64,000 bases of DNA from Epilithonimonas vandammei (GTDB lineage: Bacteria; Bacteroidota; Bacteroidia; Flavobacteriales; Weeksellaceae), in contig NZ_CP034161.1 of NCBI RefSeq assembly GCF_003860525.1, positions 1,054,001 through 1,118,000 of the forward strand, in the 5' to 3' direction. The position numbers and the translations under genes were made by a program. Shown here one piece after another: positions 25,607-34,767 of the stretch (within the stretch, counting starts at the first letter, position 1; the number at the start of each line of letters is the position of its first letter). The notes under the pieces were generated by a model, which had not been told where the DNA came from, did no database searches, and saw only the letters and a list, made by a program, of their open reading frames with translations.

Positions 25607-26860
25607 TTATTGTAAAATTGCTGGTAAAATCTTTCCAGAAACTTCGCCAAAACCAACTCGGATTCCGTCTTTTTCTGACCAAGCTTTCATCGTGATTGTA
25701 TCGCCGTCTTCTATGAATTTTCTTTCGATTCCGTTTTTGAGCTGCAAAGGTTTTGTCCCTTTCCAGGTCAATTCCAACATAGAACCGTAAGATTTTTCAT
25801 TTTCTCCTGAAATAGTTCCGCTGGCGTAAACATCGCCAACTTCTATATTACAACCATTTACAGTATGATGTGCCAATTGCTGACACATATTCCAATACAT
25901 AAATTTGTAATTGCTCTCAGAAATTAGATTTTCTTCAGAATTTTCCGGTTTTAAATAAACCTGAAGATTGATGTCATAATTTTTATTGCCTTCGAATTTT
26001 AAATAATCTAAAACTTCCGGTTCTTGCTTTGGAGATTCAGTTTTGAATGGTTGTAAAGCTTCCAAAGTCACAATCCAAGGCGAAATAGACGAACCGAAAT
26101 TTTTCCCTAAAAATGGACCCAAAGGAACATATTCCCAACTTTGGATATCTCTTGCTGACCAATCGTTGAAAATCATCATTCCGAAAATCGCATCTTCTGC
26201 TTCCGCAATAGAAATCCTTTCTCCCAAAGCTGTATTTTTATTGACAACAAAAGCCATTTCTAATTCAAAATCGAGTTGTTTTGAGGCACTGAAAATCGGT
26301 TTATCTGAATCAGCAGGTTTGATTTGTCCGCAAGGCCTTGTGATATCAATTCCTGATAAAACAATCGACGAAGCGCGACCGTGATAACCAACCGGCAGAT
26401 GTTTCCAGTTTGGTAATAACGCATTTGCCGGATCGCGAAACATCATTCCGACATTGGTGGCGTGCTGAATGCTACTGTAAAAATCAGTATAATTTGGAAT
26501 ATGCAAAGGCATCATCATTTGGATTTCATCCAGATTATAGAAACATTCTTCCAAAGCTCTTTCATCTTTCGATAGCAATGAATCCTCTAACAATAATTCC
26601 TGAATCCTTTCACGAACTTTATTCGTAATTGGTTTTCCCAATTCTATGAATTCGTTAATCGTGTAACCTTCAAAAACATTTTCTTCGAAACCTTTGATAT
26701 CTTCAAAATAACCAAGGTCAAATAATGTTGCCAAATCAATAACGATATCGCCAATTCTTGTAGCACAAGCAATAAATTCTTTGTTAAAAACACAAACTCC
26801 AAACGGAATATTATGAATTGAAAAATCGGAATCTGAAGGATAATTGATGAAGCATTTCAT
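25607..26860 (-). CDS. fahA: Fumarylacetoacetase
   Basis: The 417-residue protein matches fumarylacetoacetate hydrolase. It has FGVCVFNKEF in the N-terminal SH3-like domain, DFYSSIQHATNVGMMFR with catalytic residues near 126-142, YHGRASSIVLSG, and the metal-binding ELEMAFVVNK and FGMMIFNDWSARDIQSWE around residues 200-240. It splits fumarylacetoacetate to fumarate and acetoacetate, the last step of tyrosine degradation. It lies just upstream of the GxxExxY cassette and downstream of hppD on the same strand. Confidence 0.95.
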   Translation of the reverse strand: MKCFINYPSDSDFSIHNIPFGVCVFNKEFIACATRIGDIVIDLATLFDLGYFEDIKGFEENVFEGYTINEFIELGKPITNKVRERIQELLLEDSLLSKDERALEECFYNLDEIQMMMPLHIPNYTDFYSSIQHATNVGMMFRDPANALLPNWKHLPVGYHGRASSIVLSGIDITRPCGQIKPADSDKPIFSASKQLDFELEMAFVVNKNTALGERISIAEAEDAIFGMMIFNDWSARDIQSWEYVPLGPFLGKNFGSSISPWIVTLEALQPFKTESPKQEPEVLDYLKFEGNKNYDINLQVYLKPENSEENLISESNYKFMYWNMCQQLAHHTVNGCNIEVGDVYASGTISGENEKSYGSMLELTWKGTKPLQLKNGIERKFIEDGDTITMKAWSEKDGIRVGFGEVSGKILPAILQ

Positions 26861-26882
26861 TTTTTGAATTTAGAATTAGATT

Positions 26883-26914
26883 AAAAAATTAAAGCATTAA
26901 AAATAATGCTTTAA
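26883..26914 (-). terminator. Terminator after hppD
   Basis: A perfect 11-bp stem (TTAAAGCATTA with TAATGCTTTAA) and a T-run on the minus strand lie between hppD and fahA. It implies that fahA needs readthrough or its own promoter. Confidence 0.75.
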
Positions 26915-26943
26915 TTGTAAAAATATATGAAAATAATTTGGGT

Positions 26944-28074
26944 TTACAAGTTTCCACGTCTCTCTTGCTCTCTTTCCAAAGCTTCGAAAAGCGCCTTAAA
27001 ATTCCCAGCTCCGAAACTTTGTGCACCGTGTCTTTCGATGATTTCGTAGAACAAAGTCGGTCTGTCTTCCACTGGTTTTGTGAAAATCTGAAGCAAGTAA
27101 CCTTCTTCATCACAATCCACCAAAATTCCAAGATTCTGAAGTTTTTTGATATCTTCATCAATATCTCCGACTCTTTCCGGAATCATTTCGTAATAAGCTT
27201 CCGGCGGTGGAGAAAGAAATTCTACGCCTCTATTTTTAAGTTCTGTTACGGTTTTCACAATGTCCTTTGTGGCAACAGCAATATGTTGAACACCTTCACC
27301 TTCATAGAAATCCAAATATTCTTCTACTTGAGATTTTTTCTGACCTTCTGCCGGTTCGTTGATTGGGAATTTAGCAAAACCATTTCCGTTGGACATAACT
27401 TTTGACATCAATGCAGAATATTCGGTATTGATTTGCTTATCGTCAAAGGAAAGGATATTCACGAATCCCATAACTTTCTCGTACCATTCCACCGTCGGAA
27501 TCATTCTTTCCCAGCCGACATTTCCTACACAATGGTCAACGTATAACAACCCAACATCAGAAGGATTATAATCACTTTCCCACTTTTCATAGCCTGGCAT
27601 AAAAGCACCATTGTAATTTTTGCGCTCTATGAACATATGAACAGTTTCGCCATAAGTATAAACGCCAGACATTTTTAATTCTCCAAATTCGTCTGTCAAA
27701 GTTTGAGGCTCTAGGTAAGGCTTTCCGCCTCGTTTTGTTGTTTCTTCAAAAGCTTTGTAAGCATCATCTACCCAAAGTGCCAGAATCTTAACACCATCGC
27801 CGTGTTTTTTATGATGTTCACAAATTGGAGAGTCTGACCTAAGACCAGAGGTTAAAACCAATCGGATTTTACCTTGTTGCAAAACATAAGATGCTCTATC
27901 TCTGACACCAGTTTCCGAACCAGCATAAGCAACGGATTGAAATCCAAACGCCGTTTTGTAAAAATGGGCGGCTTGCTTGGCATTTCCTACATAAAACTCA
28001 ATAAAATCGGTTCCGTTGATCGGGAGAAAATTCTCGGCTTGTGCGATTTTCTCGGCAAAAGTGAGTGTTGACAT
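26944..28074 (-). CDS. hppD: 4-hydroxyphenylpyruvate dioxygenase
   Basis: The 376-residue protein has the duplicated vicinal-oxygen-chelate fold. The iron ligands of HPPD are visible as His in YVDHCVGNV (about residue 179), His in VQHIAVATKDI, and Glu in LFYEIIERHG near the C-terminus. YLLQIFTKP is also diagnostic. It converts 4-hydroxyphenylpyruvate to homogentisate, which HmgA (31273) and FahA (25607) process further. Maleylacetoacetate isomerase is not in the window. Confidence 0.96.
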   Translation of the reverse strand: MSTLTFAEKIAQAENFLPINGTDFIEFYVGNAKQAAHFYKTAFGFQSVAYAGSETGVRDRASYVLQQGKIRLVLTSGLRSDSPICEHHKKHGDGVKILALWVDDAYKAFEETTKRGGKPYLEPQTLTDEFGELKMSGVYTYGETVHMFIERKNYNGAFMPGYEKWESDYNPSDVGLLYVDHCVGNVGWERMIPTVEWYEKVMGFVNILSFDDKQINTEYSALMSKVMSNGNGFAKFPINEPAEGQKKSQVEEYLDFYEGEGVQHIAVATKDIVKTVTELKNRGVEFLSPPPEAYYEMIPERVGDIDEDIKKLQNLGILVDCDEEGYLLQIFTKPVEDRPTLFYEIIERHGAQSFGAGNFKALFEALEREQERRGNL

Positions 28075-28244
28075 TTTACTTTTTTACTTGATTATCCGTT
28101 TTGCCAAGATAATATTTTTTCGGAGACAAACTAACATTTGTTAGTTTTATTGCGATTCAAAAGTGTAATTCAAAATGTTTAAATAATTAAAATCCACAAA
28201 ATGCAAACGATTACATAACCTAATTAATGATAATTTTTTATTTT

Positions 28245-28416
28245 AGAGCCTGTTTAAAAATAATTAAAACCACATAGTCACATAGAAAAACTCAAGATTA
28301 ATTGCAAAAAAGAAAAAATAGAAGTACAATATTTACTATTTTTTCTCTTATTTTTCCAAAAACTATGTGTCTATGTGGTTATAAAATTATTTCTGATACA
28401 AATTTAAACAGGCTCT
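28245..28416. repeat. CAC-box hairpin element, solo copy (family F1)
   Basis: The outer 14-bp arms are perfect (AGAGCCTGTTTAAA and its complement at 28403-28416). Inside them, AACCACATAGTCACATAG (28268-28285) mirrors 28363-28380 with 17 of 18 matches. CACATAG is repeated around a single T in each inner arm. The core is A/T-rich and non-coding. It is the main content of the 536-bp gap upstream of hppD; nothing recognisable lies between 28417 and 28594 apart from a stray ACACTTAAG near 28526. Confidence 0.75.
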
Positions 28417-28594
28417 TAAAATATTAGAATTAAATCAACAAAAATTAACTTATGTTAATTTTTAAGCAACAAAAGTGTATTTTAAATAAAAACAACATAA
28501 TATGTATTTTTAAGTACACTTAAGTTTATTTTCATTGATTCTCTATTGTTACTTTTGTTAAAGAATTGTCACGATTTTAAAAACACAAATAACG

Positions 28595-28623
28595 AAAAAA
28601 GCCGTATTCACTACGGCTTTTTT
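28595..28623 (-). terminator. Terminator overlapping the stop codon of the gene at 28611
   Basis: A perfect 12-bp stem (AAAAAAGCCGTA with TACGGCTTTTTT, loop TTCAC). The TAG stop lies inside the stem. Confidence 0.85.
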
Positions 28624-29405
28624 GCTATTACATTATTGAGTAAACCGGAATTGGGGTTATAATTATCCCAGATTTTCCAGATATTATTAATTTTCTTTAT
28701 AAAATAAATTTGAGTGTTTAGTTCGTTTATAACGTAGTCATTCCCAGAATCTTCTATGATAAAGACGAGATTCCAGAATTCCTGCGTTTTTAGAACAATT
28801 TTATCAGCTTCTTCAGAAATAATATCAATATCAAAAATTTCAAAATTAGACCGGTTATTTTTAGTTAAAAGTTTTAGATTTCTTTCACAAAGTTTGGAAC
28901 TGTAGTTTTTAATTCTTTCACGGAAGGGAGATTGTTCAAAGATCAGCTTATCAAATAATTCCAGCTTCAATAATGGAAAGTAACGGAAAAATTCAAAGTT
29001 TGTTTTGCAATAATTATAAACTATATCGGTAGCAAATTCTTGTCCTAATTTGGACTCATCATAACTGTTTTTTCCTCTCACGCTTTTGACAAAGGAATTA
29101 AGATTTTTGAAACCTAAAAAAATACAGATTTTATCCAGCGTTTTAATAAAGCGCAAATCATTGTGCGTTTTATAATCATAATCACTCTCAAAAAAGCGCT
29201 GCAATGTGATATGAGAAATACTCGTTCCTAGTTCGAATCTTTTCTCATTCCGAAGTTCTTCTTTTTCAGACAGTTCTTCAGAAATCAATTCGGCTAAAAT
29301 TATATAATGACTTCTTTTCCAGTTAATTGAAGTGGCTAAAATAGAATTTTTTATGATAGGATGCCTTCGTACTTCTTCTTTTATTAAATTATAAATAGAT
29401 TTCAA
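28611..29405 (-). CDS. Hypothetical protein, possible DNA-binding N-terminus
   Basis: The 264-residue protein is not assigned to a named family. The N-terminal part (IKNSILATSINWKRSHYIILAELI and GTSISHITLQRFFESDYDYK) resembles the helical region seen in a group of flavobacterial proteins that combine a helix-turn-helix-like segment with variable tails. The C-terminal half, ending TQIYFIKKINNIWKIWDNYNP, looks like a small alpha-beta domain similar to nuclear-transport-factor-2-like folds; this is a guess. There is no signal peptide. A TAAATTTG box (29424-29431) lies 18 nt upstream, and the terminator overlaps the stop. Confidence 0.65.
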   Translation of the reverse strand: MKSIYNLIKEEVRRHPIIKNSILATSINWKRSHYIILAELISEELSEKEELRNEKRFELGTSISHITLQRFFESDYDYKTHNDLRFIKTLDKICIFLGFKNLNSFVKSVRGKNSYDESKLGQEFATDIVYNYCKTNFEFFRYFPLLKLELFDKLIFEQSPFRERIKNYSSKLCERNLKLLTKNNRSNFEIFDIDIISEEADKIVLKTQEFWNLVFIIEDSGNDYVINELNTQIYFIKKINNIWKIWDNYNPNSGLLNNVIAKKP

Positions 29406-29423
29406 GCGGTTATTGTTTTATAT

Positions 29424-29431
29424 CAAATTTA
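29424..29431 (-). promoter_or_regulatory. Candidate -7 box (TAAATTTG)
   Basis: An exact TANNTTTG match on the minus strand, 18 nt before the start of the hypothetical gene at 29405. Confidence 0.45.
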
Positions 29432-29477
29432 ATAAAAAAAGCATTTATACAGGCTTTTTCAGTAAGAATTTAACATT

Positions 29478-30749
29478 TTATTTGAATCTTTCATAAGCTG
29501 CTTTATCCAGCATTTCCCTATCATCTGGATGAGAAATTTCTATTAAAGCTTTTGCGCGCTGTCTGAGATTTTTCCCGTAAAGATAGGCAGTTCCAAACTC
29601 CGTTACAACGTAATGAATATGACCTCTGGTGGTTACAACGCCGGCACCTTGTTTCAGAAAAGGGACAATTCTAGGAACGCCTTTTTTAGTTCTGGATGAT
29701 ATTGCCATGATTGGTTTTCCACCTTCACTCAACGCCGCGCCGCGCATAAAGTCCATTTGCCCGCCAATCCCGCTGAACTGATATGTTCCTATGGAATCTG
29801 CACAAACTTGACCTGTCAAATCAATCTCAATCGCAGAATTGATAGCGTGCATTTTTTTGTTTTTCATGATGTTAATCGGGAAATTAACATGCTGCACATC
29901 CATAAAGGCAATTGCAGGATTGTCATCCACGAAATCATATAAACGTCTTGTTCCAAAGCAAAAACTGGTAATCGTCCTATTGGTGTGTGTTCCTTTATAT
30001 TTATTATTGATGACATCATTCAGAATCAGATCAATAACCCCATCGCTCAGCATTTCTGTATGAACGCCTAAGTCTTTATGATTATTAAGACACTTCAGAA
30101 CAGCATCTGGAATGGTTCCTATACCCATTTGTATGGTTGCTTTGTCATCAATAAGTTCCGCAACATTCTTCCCGATAAGCATTTCTTCTTCTCCTACTTT
30201 TGCACCGTAATCGATGGTTAGCAGTTCTTCCTCACTCCAGACTGCTTTTGCAATCCGGCTAATGTGAATCATTCCGTCGCCGTGCGTTCTTGGCATTTTT
30301 GGGTTAACAATTGCAATAATTATTTTCGCTGTGTCAATCGCACTTCTGGCAATGTCCACAGAAGTTCCCAACGTACAATAGCCATGATTATCCGGAGGCG
30401 AAACGGTAATCATTGCAACATCTAACGGGAGAATCTCGTTTTTAAAAAGTATCGGTATTTCGCTAAGGAAAATTGGGACAAAATCACCATTTTCCGAGTT
30501 TACTGCATCGCGTACTGGAGCAGAAGTAAAGAGGGAATTGATATAAAAACTGTCTTTATATTGAGGTTTTGCAATTTCAACATTTCCTTGTTGGGTGATA
30601 GAAACCATTTCCACATCTTTTAGCCTGTGGGCCTGATTTGCAAGCTCATCATAAAAAAGATTGGGTGTACAGGCACTTCCGTGGCCGAATATCCTGTCGC
30701 CACTTTTTATTACAGAAACCGCTTCTTCTACCGAAACATAATTCAACAT
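29478..30749 (-). CDS. Acetyl-CoA hydrolase/CoA-transferase family protein
   Basis: The 423-residue protein belongs to the class I CoA-transferase group related to 4-hydroxybutyrate and acetate CoA-transferases. Features are the N-terminal IKSGDRIFGHGSACTPN, VSPPDNHGYCTLGTSVD near residues 113-129, MGIGTIPDAVL, and the GGQMDFMRGA and VVTEFGTAYLYG stretches near the end. It would move CoA between acetate/acyl groups. Acetoacetate from tyrosine breakdown needs CoA activation, so context allows such a role, but substrate is unproven. A TAATTTTG box (30766-30773) precedes it. Confidence 0.88.
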   Translation of the reverse strand: MLNYVSVEEAVSVIKSGDRIFGHGSACTPNLFYDELANQAHRLKDVEMVSITQQGNVEIAKPQYKDSFYINSLFTSAPVRDAVNSENGDFVPIFLSEIPILFKNEILPLDVAMITVSPPDNHGYCTLGTSVDIARSAIDTAKIIIAIVNPKMPRTHGDGMIHISRIAKAVWSEEELLTIDYGAKVGEEEMLIGKNVAELIDDKATIQMGIGTIPDAVLKCLNNHKDLGVHTEMLSDGVIDLILNDVINNKYKGTHTNRTITSFCFGTRRLYDFVDDNPAIAFMDVQHVNFPINIMKNKKMHAINSAIEIDLTGQVCADSIGTYQFSGIGGQMDFMRGAALSEGGKPIMAISSRTKKGVPRIVPFLKQGAGVVTTRGHIHYVVTEFGTAYLYGKNLRQRAKALIEISHPDDREMLDKAAYERFK

Positions 30750-30765
30750 AGCTTTCTTTTTTTTT

Positions 30766-30773
30766 CAAAATTA
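30766..30773 (-). promoter_or_regulatory. Candidate -7 box (TAATTTTG)
   Basis: A TANNTTTG match on the minus strand, 16 nt before the CoA-transferase ATG. Confidence 0.45.
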
Positions 30774-30924
30774 ATTATTATTGATAAAATATTTGATGAG
30801 TCTTATCAGTTATGGGCCAATTTGTTATCCTAAATGATAAAAATCAGAATTTTCTTTGACAAACCAAAAATAATATTTTACTTAGTCCTTTAAAGTTCCT
30901 TACAATAGTTAAAATTCGCAAATT

Positions 30925-31215
30925 ATGATGACACAATCTCAAAGAAGAACTTTACTCTACTCAATTCCTTTATTTATATTGAGCATTCCGCTCATGGCGA
31001 TGCAGTTTACTAAAGAAGTCAATTGGACTATCTCTGATTTCCTTGTAATGGGAATACTTTTATTTACAACAGTTTTTACCATCGGTTTTGTTTTGAAGAA
31101 ATTCAAGACTTTAAAATCCCGGCTGATATTGATTGTTGGAATCGTTGTTTTATTAGCTTTAGTCTGGGCAGAACTGGCGGTTGGGATTTTTGGAAGTCCG
31201 TTGGCGGGCAGTTGA
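30925..31215 (+). CDS. Small three-TM membrane protein
   Basis: The 96-residue protein has three hydrophobic segments (about residues 9-26, 38-55 and 66-88) joined by short loops, with a positively charged second loop (KKFKTLKSR). Similar small proteins occur in flavobacteria without known function. The start MMTQSQRR could be at either Met. It is divergent from the CoA-transferase gene and ends at a bidirectional terminator facing hmgA. Confidence 0.7.
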   Translation: MMTQSQRRTLLYSIPLFILSIPLMAMQFTKEVNWTISDFLVMGILLFTTVFTIGFVLKKFKTLKSRLILIVGIVVLLALVWAELAVGIFGSPLAGS

Positions 31216-31228
31216 TAATTAGATATTG

Positions 31229-31274
31229 AAAGTAAATTAAAAAGCTAACATCTCTGCTAGCATTTACTTTTTTT
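31229..31274. terminator. Terminator between convergent genes
   Basis: An interrupted stem: AAAGTAAA pairs with TTTACTTT (31263-31270), and inside it GCTAACA pairs with TGCTAGC with one wobble. A T-run follows on the plus strand. Confidence 0.6.
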
Positions 31275-32424
31275 ATTCCAACCAACTCGTTTTATAACTC
31301 GGGTCTTCCACTTTTATCGCTTCTTCTGTCAGTTTCAAAGGTCGGAAAGGGTCAACCATCACCGCATATTCATCCGTAAATTTTTTACCAATGCTTCTTT
31401 CCATTGCACCCGGATGCGGACCGTGAACAATGCCACCGGGATGTAGCGAAAAATCCATCAGATCTACGTGATTTCTGCTCATAAAATCACCTTCCGTGTA
31501 AAACAAAACCTCATCTGAATCGATGTTGGAATGATTGTAAGGCGCGGGAATAGCTTGCGGATGATAATCGTACATTCTTGCCACAAAAGAACAAACCACA
31601 AAATTGTGTGCTTCGAAATTCTGATGAACCGGAGGTGGTTGATGAACCCTGCCTGTAATGGGTTCAAAATTTTTAATATTGAATTTATAAGGATAAAAAT
31701 AACCGTCCCAACCTACGACATCAAATGGATGTGTTGCATAAACAAAATCGGTGATTTGGTTTTCTTTTTTGACTTTGATAAGAAAATCGCCTTTCTCATT
31801 TTGCGGTTCTACGAATGTTGGTGGAATAATATCCCGCTCACAAAACGGCGAATGTTCCAGCAATTGTCCGAACTCATTTCGGTAACGTTTCGGAGTATAA
31901 ATTGGTGAATGGGCTTCTATAAAAAGGAAAACATTTTGTTCCGATTCAACTTCCAACTGATAAATTGTTCCTCTTGGAATGATGAGATAATCGCCGACAG
32001 AAAAATCGATGTTTCCTAGCATTGTTTTTAAAGTTCCTTTTCCGGCGTGGACGAAAAGTAACTCATCACATTCTGCATTTTTATAAAAATAATCAGCAGA
32101 TTTTCTAGGTTTTGCAAGACCCATTTTGAGATCGTTATTAAGCATCAGAACTTTCCTGCTTTCCAAAAAATCATCCTCAGCCGATACTTTTGCACCTTTT
32201 ATCATTCTTGGTGTCACATTTTTTTCTACCGCAATTTTGGGTGTTACGTCTTTTACATTGCCAATTGATCTGATCTGAGTCGGGCGATGTGTATGATAAA
32301 GCAACGATGCAATCCCGTGAAAACCTTCTGTGCCAAAGAGTTGCTCGTAATAAAACTGGTCATCTTCTGATTTAAAAATCGTATGTCTTTTTGGAGGAAT
32401 TTTCCCCAGCTGAACGTATCTCAT
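31273..32424 (-). CDS. hmgA: Homogentisate 1,2-dioxygenase
   Basis: The start is taken at ATG 32424 (MRYVQLGKIPPKRHTIF), which fits the family; an upstream in-frame Met adds a non-conserved 19-residue lead. The 383-residue cupin-fold protein has NHSNIDSDEVLFYTEGDFMS (about residues 270-295) and the iron-binding HPGGIVHGPHPGAMERSIG. It opens homogentisate to maleylacetoacetate. The gene has its own promoter-like box about 150 nt upstream. Confidence 0.94.
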   Translation of the reverse strand: MRYVQLGKIPPKRHTIFKSEDDQFYYEQLFGTEGFHGIASLLYHTHRPTQIRSIGNVKDVTPKIAVEKNVTPRMIKGAKVSAEDDFLESRKVLMLNNDLKMGLAKPRKSADYFYKNAECDELLFVHAGKGTLKTMLGNIDFSVGDYLIIPRGTIYQLEVESEQNVFLFIEAHSPIYTPKRYRNEFGQLLEHSPFCERDIIPPTFVEPQNEKGDFLIKVKKENQITDFVYATHPFDVVGWDGYFYPYKFNIKNFEPITGRVHQPPPVHQNFEAHNFVVCSFVARMYDYHPQAIPAPYNHSNIDSDEVLFYTEGDFMSRNHVDLMDFSLHPGGIVHGPHPGAMERSIGKKFTDEYAVMVDPFRPLKLTEEAIKVEDPSYKTSWLE

Positions 32425-32577
32425 TTTACTAGATTTGGCTTTTCTCAAATGTAATATTTTTCTGAGAACTGGAAAGCGCACTTTTTTTGAAATTTAAGAA
32501 CCTTGATAATTCATTAATTGCTTAGAGTATTTTGAAGATTACAAGTACGCTTTTTGGACGAGATGATCATAAGCGTA

Positions 32578-32585
32578 CAAAGGTA
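32578..32585 (-). promoter_or_regulatory. Candidate -7 box for hmgA (TACCTTTG)
   Basis: An exact TANNTTTG match on the minus strand just after the mpl terminator. It would leave a leader of about 145 nt before hmgA, longer than for most genes here. Confidence 0.5.
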
Positions 32586-32593
32586 GAAAAATG

Positions 32594-32628
32594 AAAAAAC
32601 AGCCCCCGGAAATAAATCCAGAAGGCTG
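32594..32628 (-). terminator. Terminator after mpl
   Basis: An imperfect stem (CAGCC...GGA with TCC...GGCTG) followed on the minus strand by a run of T. Confidence 0.6.
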
Positions 32629-32647
32629 ATGTCTTTTTGTCTTAAGT

Positions 32648-33985
32648 TTATTTTGTCAAATCCAACCCACCAAAATTGCCGGAACTCATCATCAGAAAAG
32701 CGCCTTTAGATTTGTCTAAGGTTTCCCAATATTTATGCAAATCTTCTGCATTGGTAAAGACTCTCAGGTTTTGATTCTTGAATTTTTCTTTGATTAATTC
32801 CGGAGATATAGGTTCCATTCTTTTAATCTTCAAGGCATCTTCCGAATAGAAAACTACGGCATTATCCAAACCGTCCATTGCGTGGTCATATTGTTCCAAG
32901 AAAACTGGATTGAGGCTGGAATAAGTGTGTAATTCCAAGAAACCAAAAGTCTCAGTTTTTGAAAATTGCTCTGCAAAAGCTGAAACCGTTGCTTTCACTT
33001 TACTCGGTGCGTGCGCAAAATCTTTGTAAAGCAAACCGCCATCTTTTCTCTCCACTTTCTCCAATCTTTTGGAAGCGCCTTTGAAACTCATAATCGCTTC
33101 ATAAAATTCCTCTTCCATAATTCCCAACTGAGAACAGATGAATCTTGCGCCTTCCATATTCAACAAATTATGTTTCCCAAAAACAGATAACGGGATATCT
33201 CCCATATCGGTTTTCAGGTTTACAATGCCATTAACGATTTCATAATCAGGTGTATGGTAAGGAATTTTTCTGAAGTAGTTTTCAGCACTTTCTACTACTT
33301 TTACCACTTCAGCATCTTCTTCGTTATAAACCAAAACTCCGCCTGGAGTTATGCTTGCCACAAATTTTCTAAACTGCTCAACATAATCATCAAAGGTTTT
33401 GAAAACATTGATGTGATCCCAAGCAATTCCGGAAATCAAAGCGATATTGGGTTGGTATAATAGAAATTTTGAACGTAAATCAATTGGAGAAGACAGATAT
33501 TCATCACCTTCAAGAATCATAAAATCATTATCATTCGTGATTTTCACCATACAATCAAAACCTTCCAATTGTGCGCCGACCATATAATCTATGTCTTTCT
33601 GATGGAAATTCAAGACGTGAAGAATCATTGATGTAATCGTCGTTTTCCCGTGAGAACCACCAATCACAACTCTCGTTTTTTCTTTGGATTGTTCGTAAAG
33701 AAACTCAGGATAAGAATAGATTTTCAATCCCAACTCTTTTGCTCTTGCTAATTCGGGATTGTCGGCGTGTGCGTGCATCCCGAGAATGACAGCATCAATA
33801 TCCGAAGTCAGTTTTTCCGGAAACCAACCTAACTCTGCAGGAAGAATTCCTTTTCTTTCCAATCTGGATTTTGAAGGTTCGAAAATAGCATCGTCGGAAC
33901 CAGTCACCTGATAGCCTTTATCTTTAAGCGCAATGGCAAGATTGTGCATCGCAGAACCGCCAATGGCAATGAAATGGGTTTTCAA
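32648..33985 (-). CDS. mpl: Mur ligase family peptidoglycan-recycling enzyme (Mpl)
   Basis: The 445-residue Mur ligase begins HFIAIGGSAMHNLAIALKDKG (Rossmann-like domain), has the ATP loop VVIGGSHGKTTITSM near residue 110, and the central AWDHINVF and FAHAPSKVKATVSA. These features match Mpl, which joins the tripeptide L-Ala-gamma-D-Glu-meso-DAP to UDP-MurNAc during wall recycling, rather than MurC. The start codon is TTG at 33985; an upstream in-frame stop leaves no ATG. A CAAAAGTA (minus TACTTTTG) box lies 17 nt upstream. Confidence 0.88.
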   Translation of the reverse strand: MKTHFIAIGGSAMHNLAIALKDKGYQVTGSDDAIFEPSKSRLERKGILPAELGWFPEKLTSDIDAVILGMHAHADNPELARAKELGLKIYSYPEFLYEQSKEKTRVVIGGSHGKTTITSMILHVLNFHQKDIDYMVGAQLEGFDCMVKITNDNDFMILEGDEYLSSPIDLRSKFLLYQPNIALISGIAWDHINVFKTFDDYVEQFRKFVASITPGGVLVYNEEDAEVVKVVESAENYFRKIPYHTPDYEIVNGIVNLKTDMGDIPLSVFGKHNLLNMEGARFICSQLGIMEEEFYEAIMSFKGASKRLEKVERKDGGLLYKDFAHAPSKVKATVSAFAEQFSKTETFGFLELHTYSSLNPVFLEQYDHAMDGLDNAVVFYSEDALKIKRMEPISPELIKEKFKNQNLRVFTNAEDLHKYWETLDKSKGAFLMMSSGNFGGLDLTK

Positions 33986-34002
33986 TTCAATATAATTTTA
34001 CA

Positions 34003-34010
34003 CAAAAGTA
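34003..34010 (-). promoter_or_regulatory. Candidate -7 box of mpl (TACTTTTG)
   Basis: A TANNTTTG match on the minus strand 17 nt before the TTG start, which supports that start. Confidence 0.5.
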
Positions 34011-34075
34011 AGGAGTTTTCTTTGAAAGATGTTAGAAATTAGAAGTGAGAAGTAAGATTTCCGTCATTAATCATA

Positions 34076-34108
34076 AAATAAAAAACCTGATTTTTTACAA
34101 TCAGGTTT
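34076..34108 (-). terminator. Terminator of the gene at 34118
   Basis: A perfect 10-bp stem (AAACCTGATT with AATCAGGTTT), then a T-rich run on the minus strand. Confidence 0.8.
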
Positions 34109-34117
34109 CGAGGATAT

Positions 34118-34525
34118 TTATGATAAAATGGTTTGGAGCTTGGGATGTTCGTATTCTATTTTCAGTTCTTCGCCCGTTAATGTAAAGTAGATATTCTGCA
34201 ATTGGTGAAGATAACTACATTTGATATAGTTTCCGAAAAACAAAAAACCTTCTAAAATTTTATTAGAGTTGAGATCAAAATCATATCGGCAATAGTTTGG
34301 AAGGTCGAATCTTATTCTGCTTTGAGAACGATAAGCCTCCTTAAATCCCAATTTTGAAAACCATTCAGCAGTCAATGCAATTGGTTTTAGTTTTCTAGAA
34401 TCAATAGCAGTTTCAGAATCAATTTTCACGAGGATTTCTTCATTAATATTTTCCATTCCGATAATTGGCACAATCGAGTCTTCATACATAAGCAGATTGT
34501 TGAGTCTAAGTTCTGTCGCTTCCAT
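34118..34525 (-). CDS. Hypothetical protein of a Bacteroidota family
   Basis: The 135-residue protein begins LRLNNLLMYEDSIVPIIGM and contains KPIALTAEWFSKLGFKEAYR and HQLQNIYFTLTGEELKI. This pattern, a leading beta-rich module ending in LTxEWFxKLGF and then HQLQNLYFxLTGEEL, recurs in Bacteroidota chromosomal and prophage genes of unknown function. It has no signal peptide, catalytic motif or informative neighbour. Confidence 0.75.
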   Translation of the reverse strand: MEATELRLNNLLMYEDSIVPIIGMENINEEILVKIDSETAIDSRKLKPIALTAEWFSKLGFKEAYRSQSRIRFDLPNYCRYDFDLNSNKILEGFLFFGNYIKCSYLHQLQNIYFTLTGEELKIEYEHPKLQTILS

Positions 34526-34767
34526 ATTAATTGTGATTTATAAGTTGTGATGAGTGTAGAACGTACTTAACAAAACGTTTGCCAACCTGATACATAAATC
34601 TATATTAAAATGAAATTATGATTGAAAACTTAATATTAGAGATTACATGCTACCGCTTCGAGATCGCTATCTCCTTTCTATACCTTCTGTATCTTGTAGG
34701 TTTATTATTAATAATTCAAAAATTTAATTAAAATTTTACTTTTTTGAATATTAAGTTTTTATTCAAA
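34526..34767. other. Intergenic region without recognisable gene
   Basis: The first 240 bp of the 310-bp gap before the response regulator are mostly AT-rich. A less AT-rich patch at about 34647-34700 contains GAGATCGCTATCTC, a short perfect hairpin, and may be the eroded remains of a repeat element. No coding frame or RNA gene is apparent. Confidence 0.4.

Noticed and set aside
32425..32481. N-terminal extension of hmgA
   Set aside because: The 19 extra residues are basic and not conserved; MRYVQLGKIPP at 32424 is the usual start.
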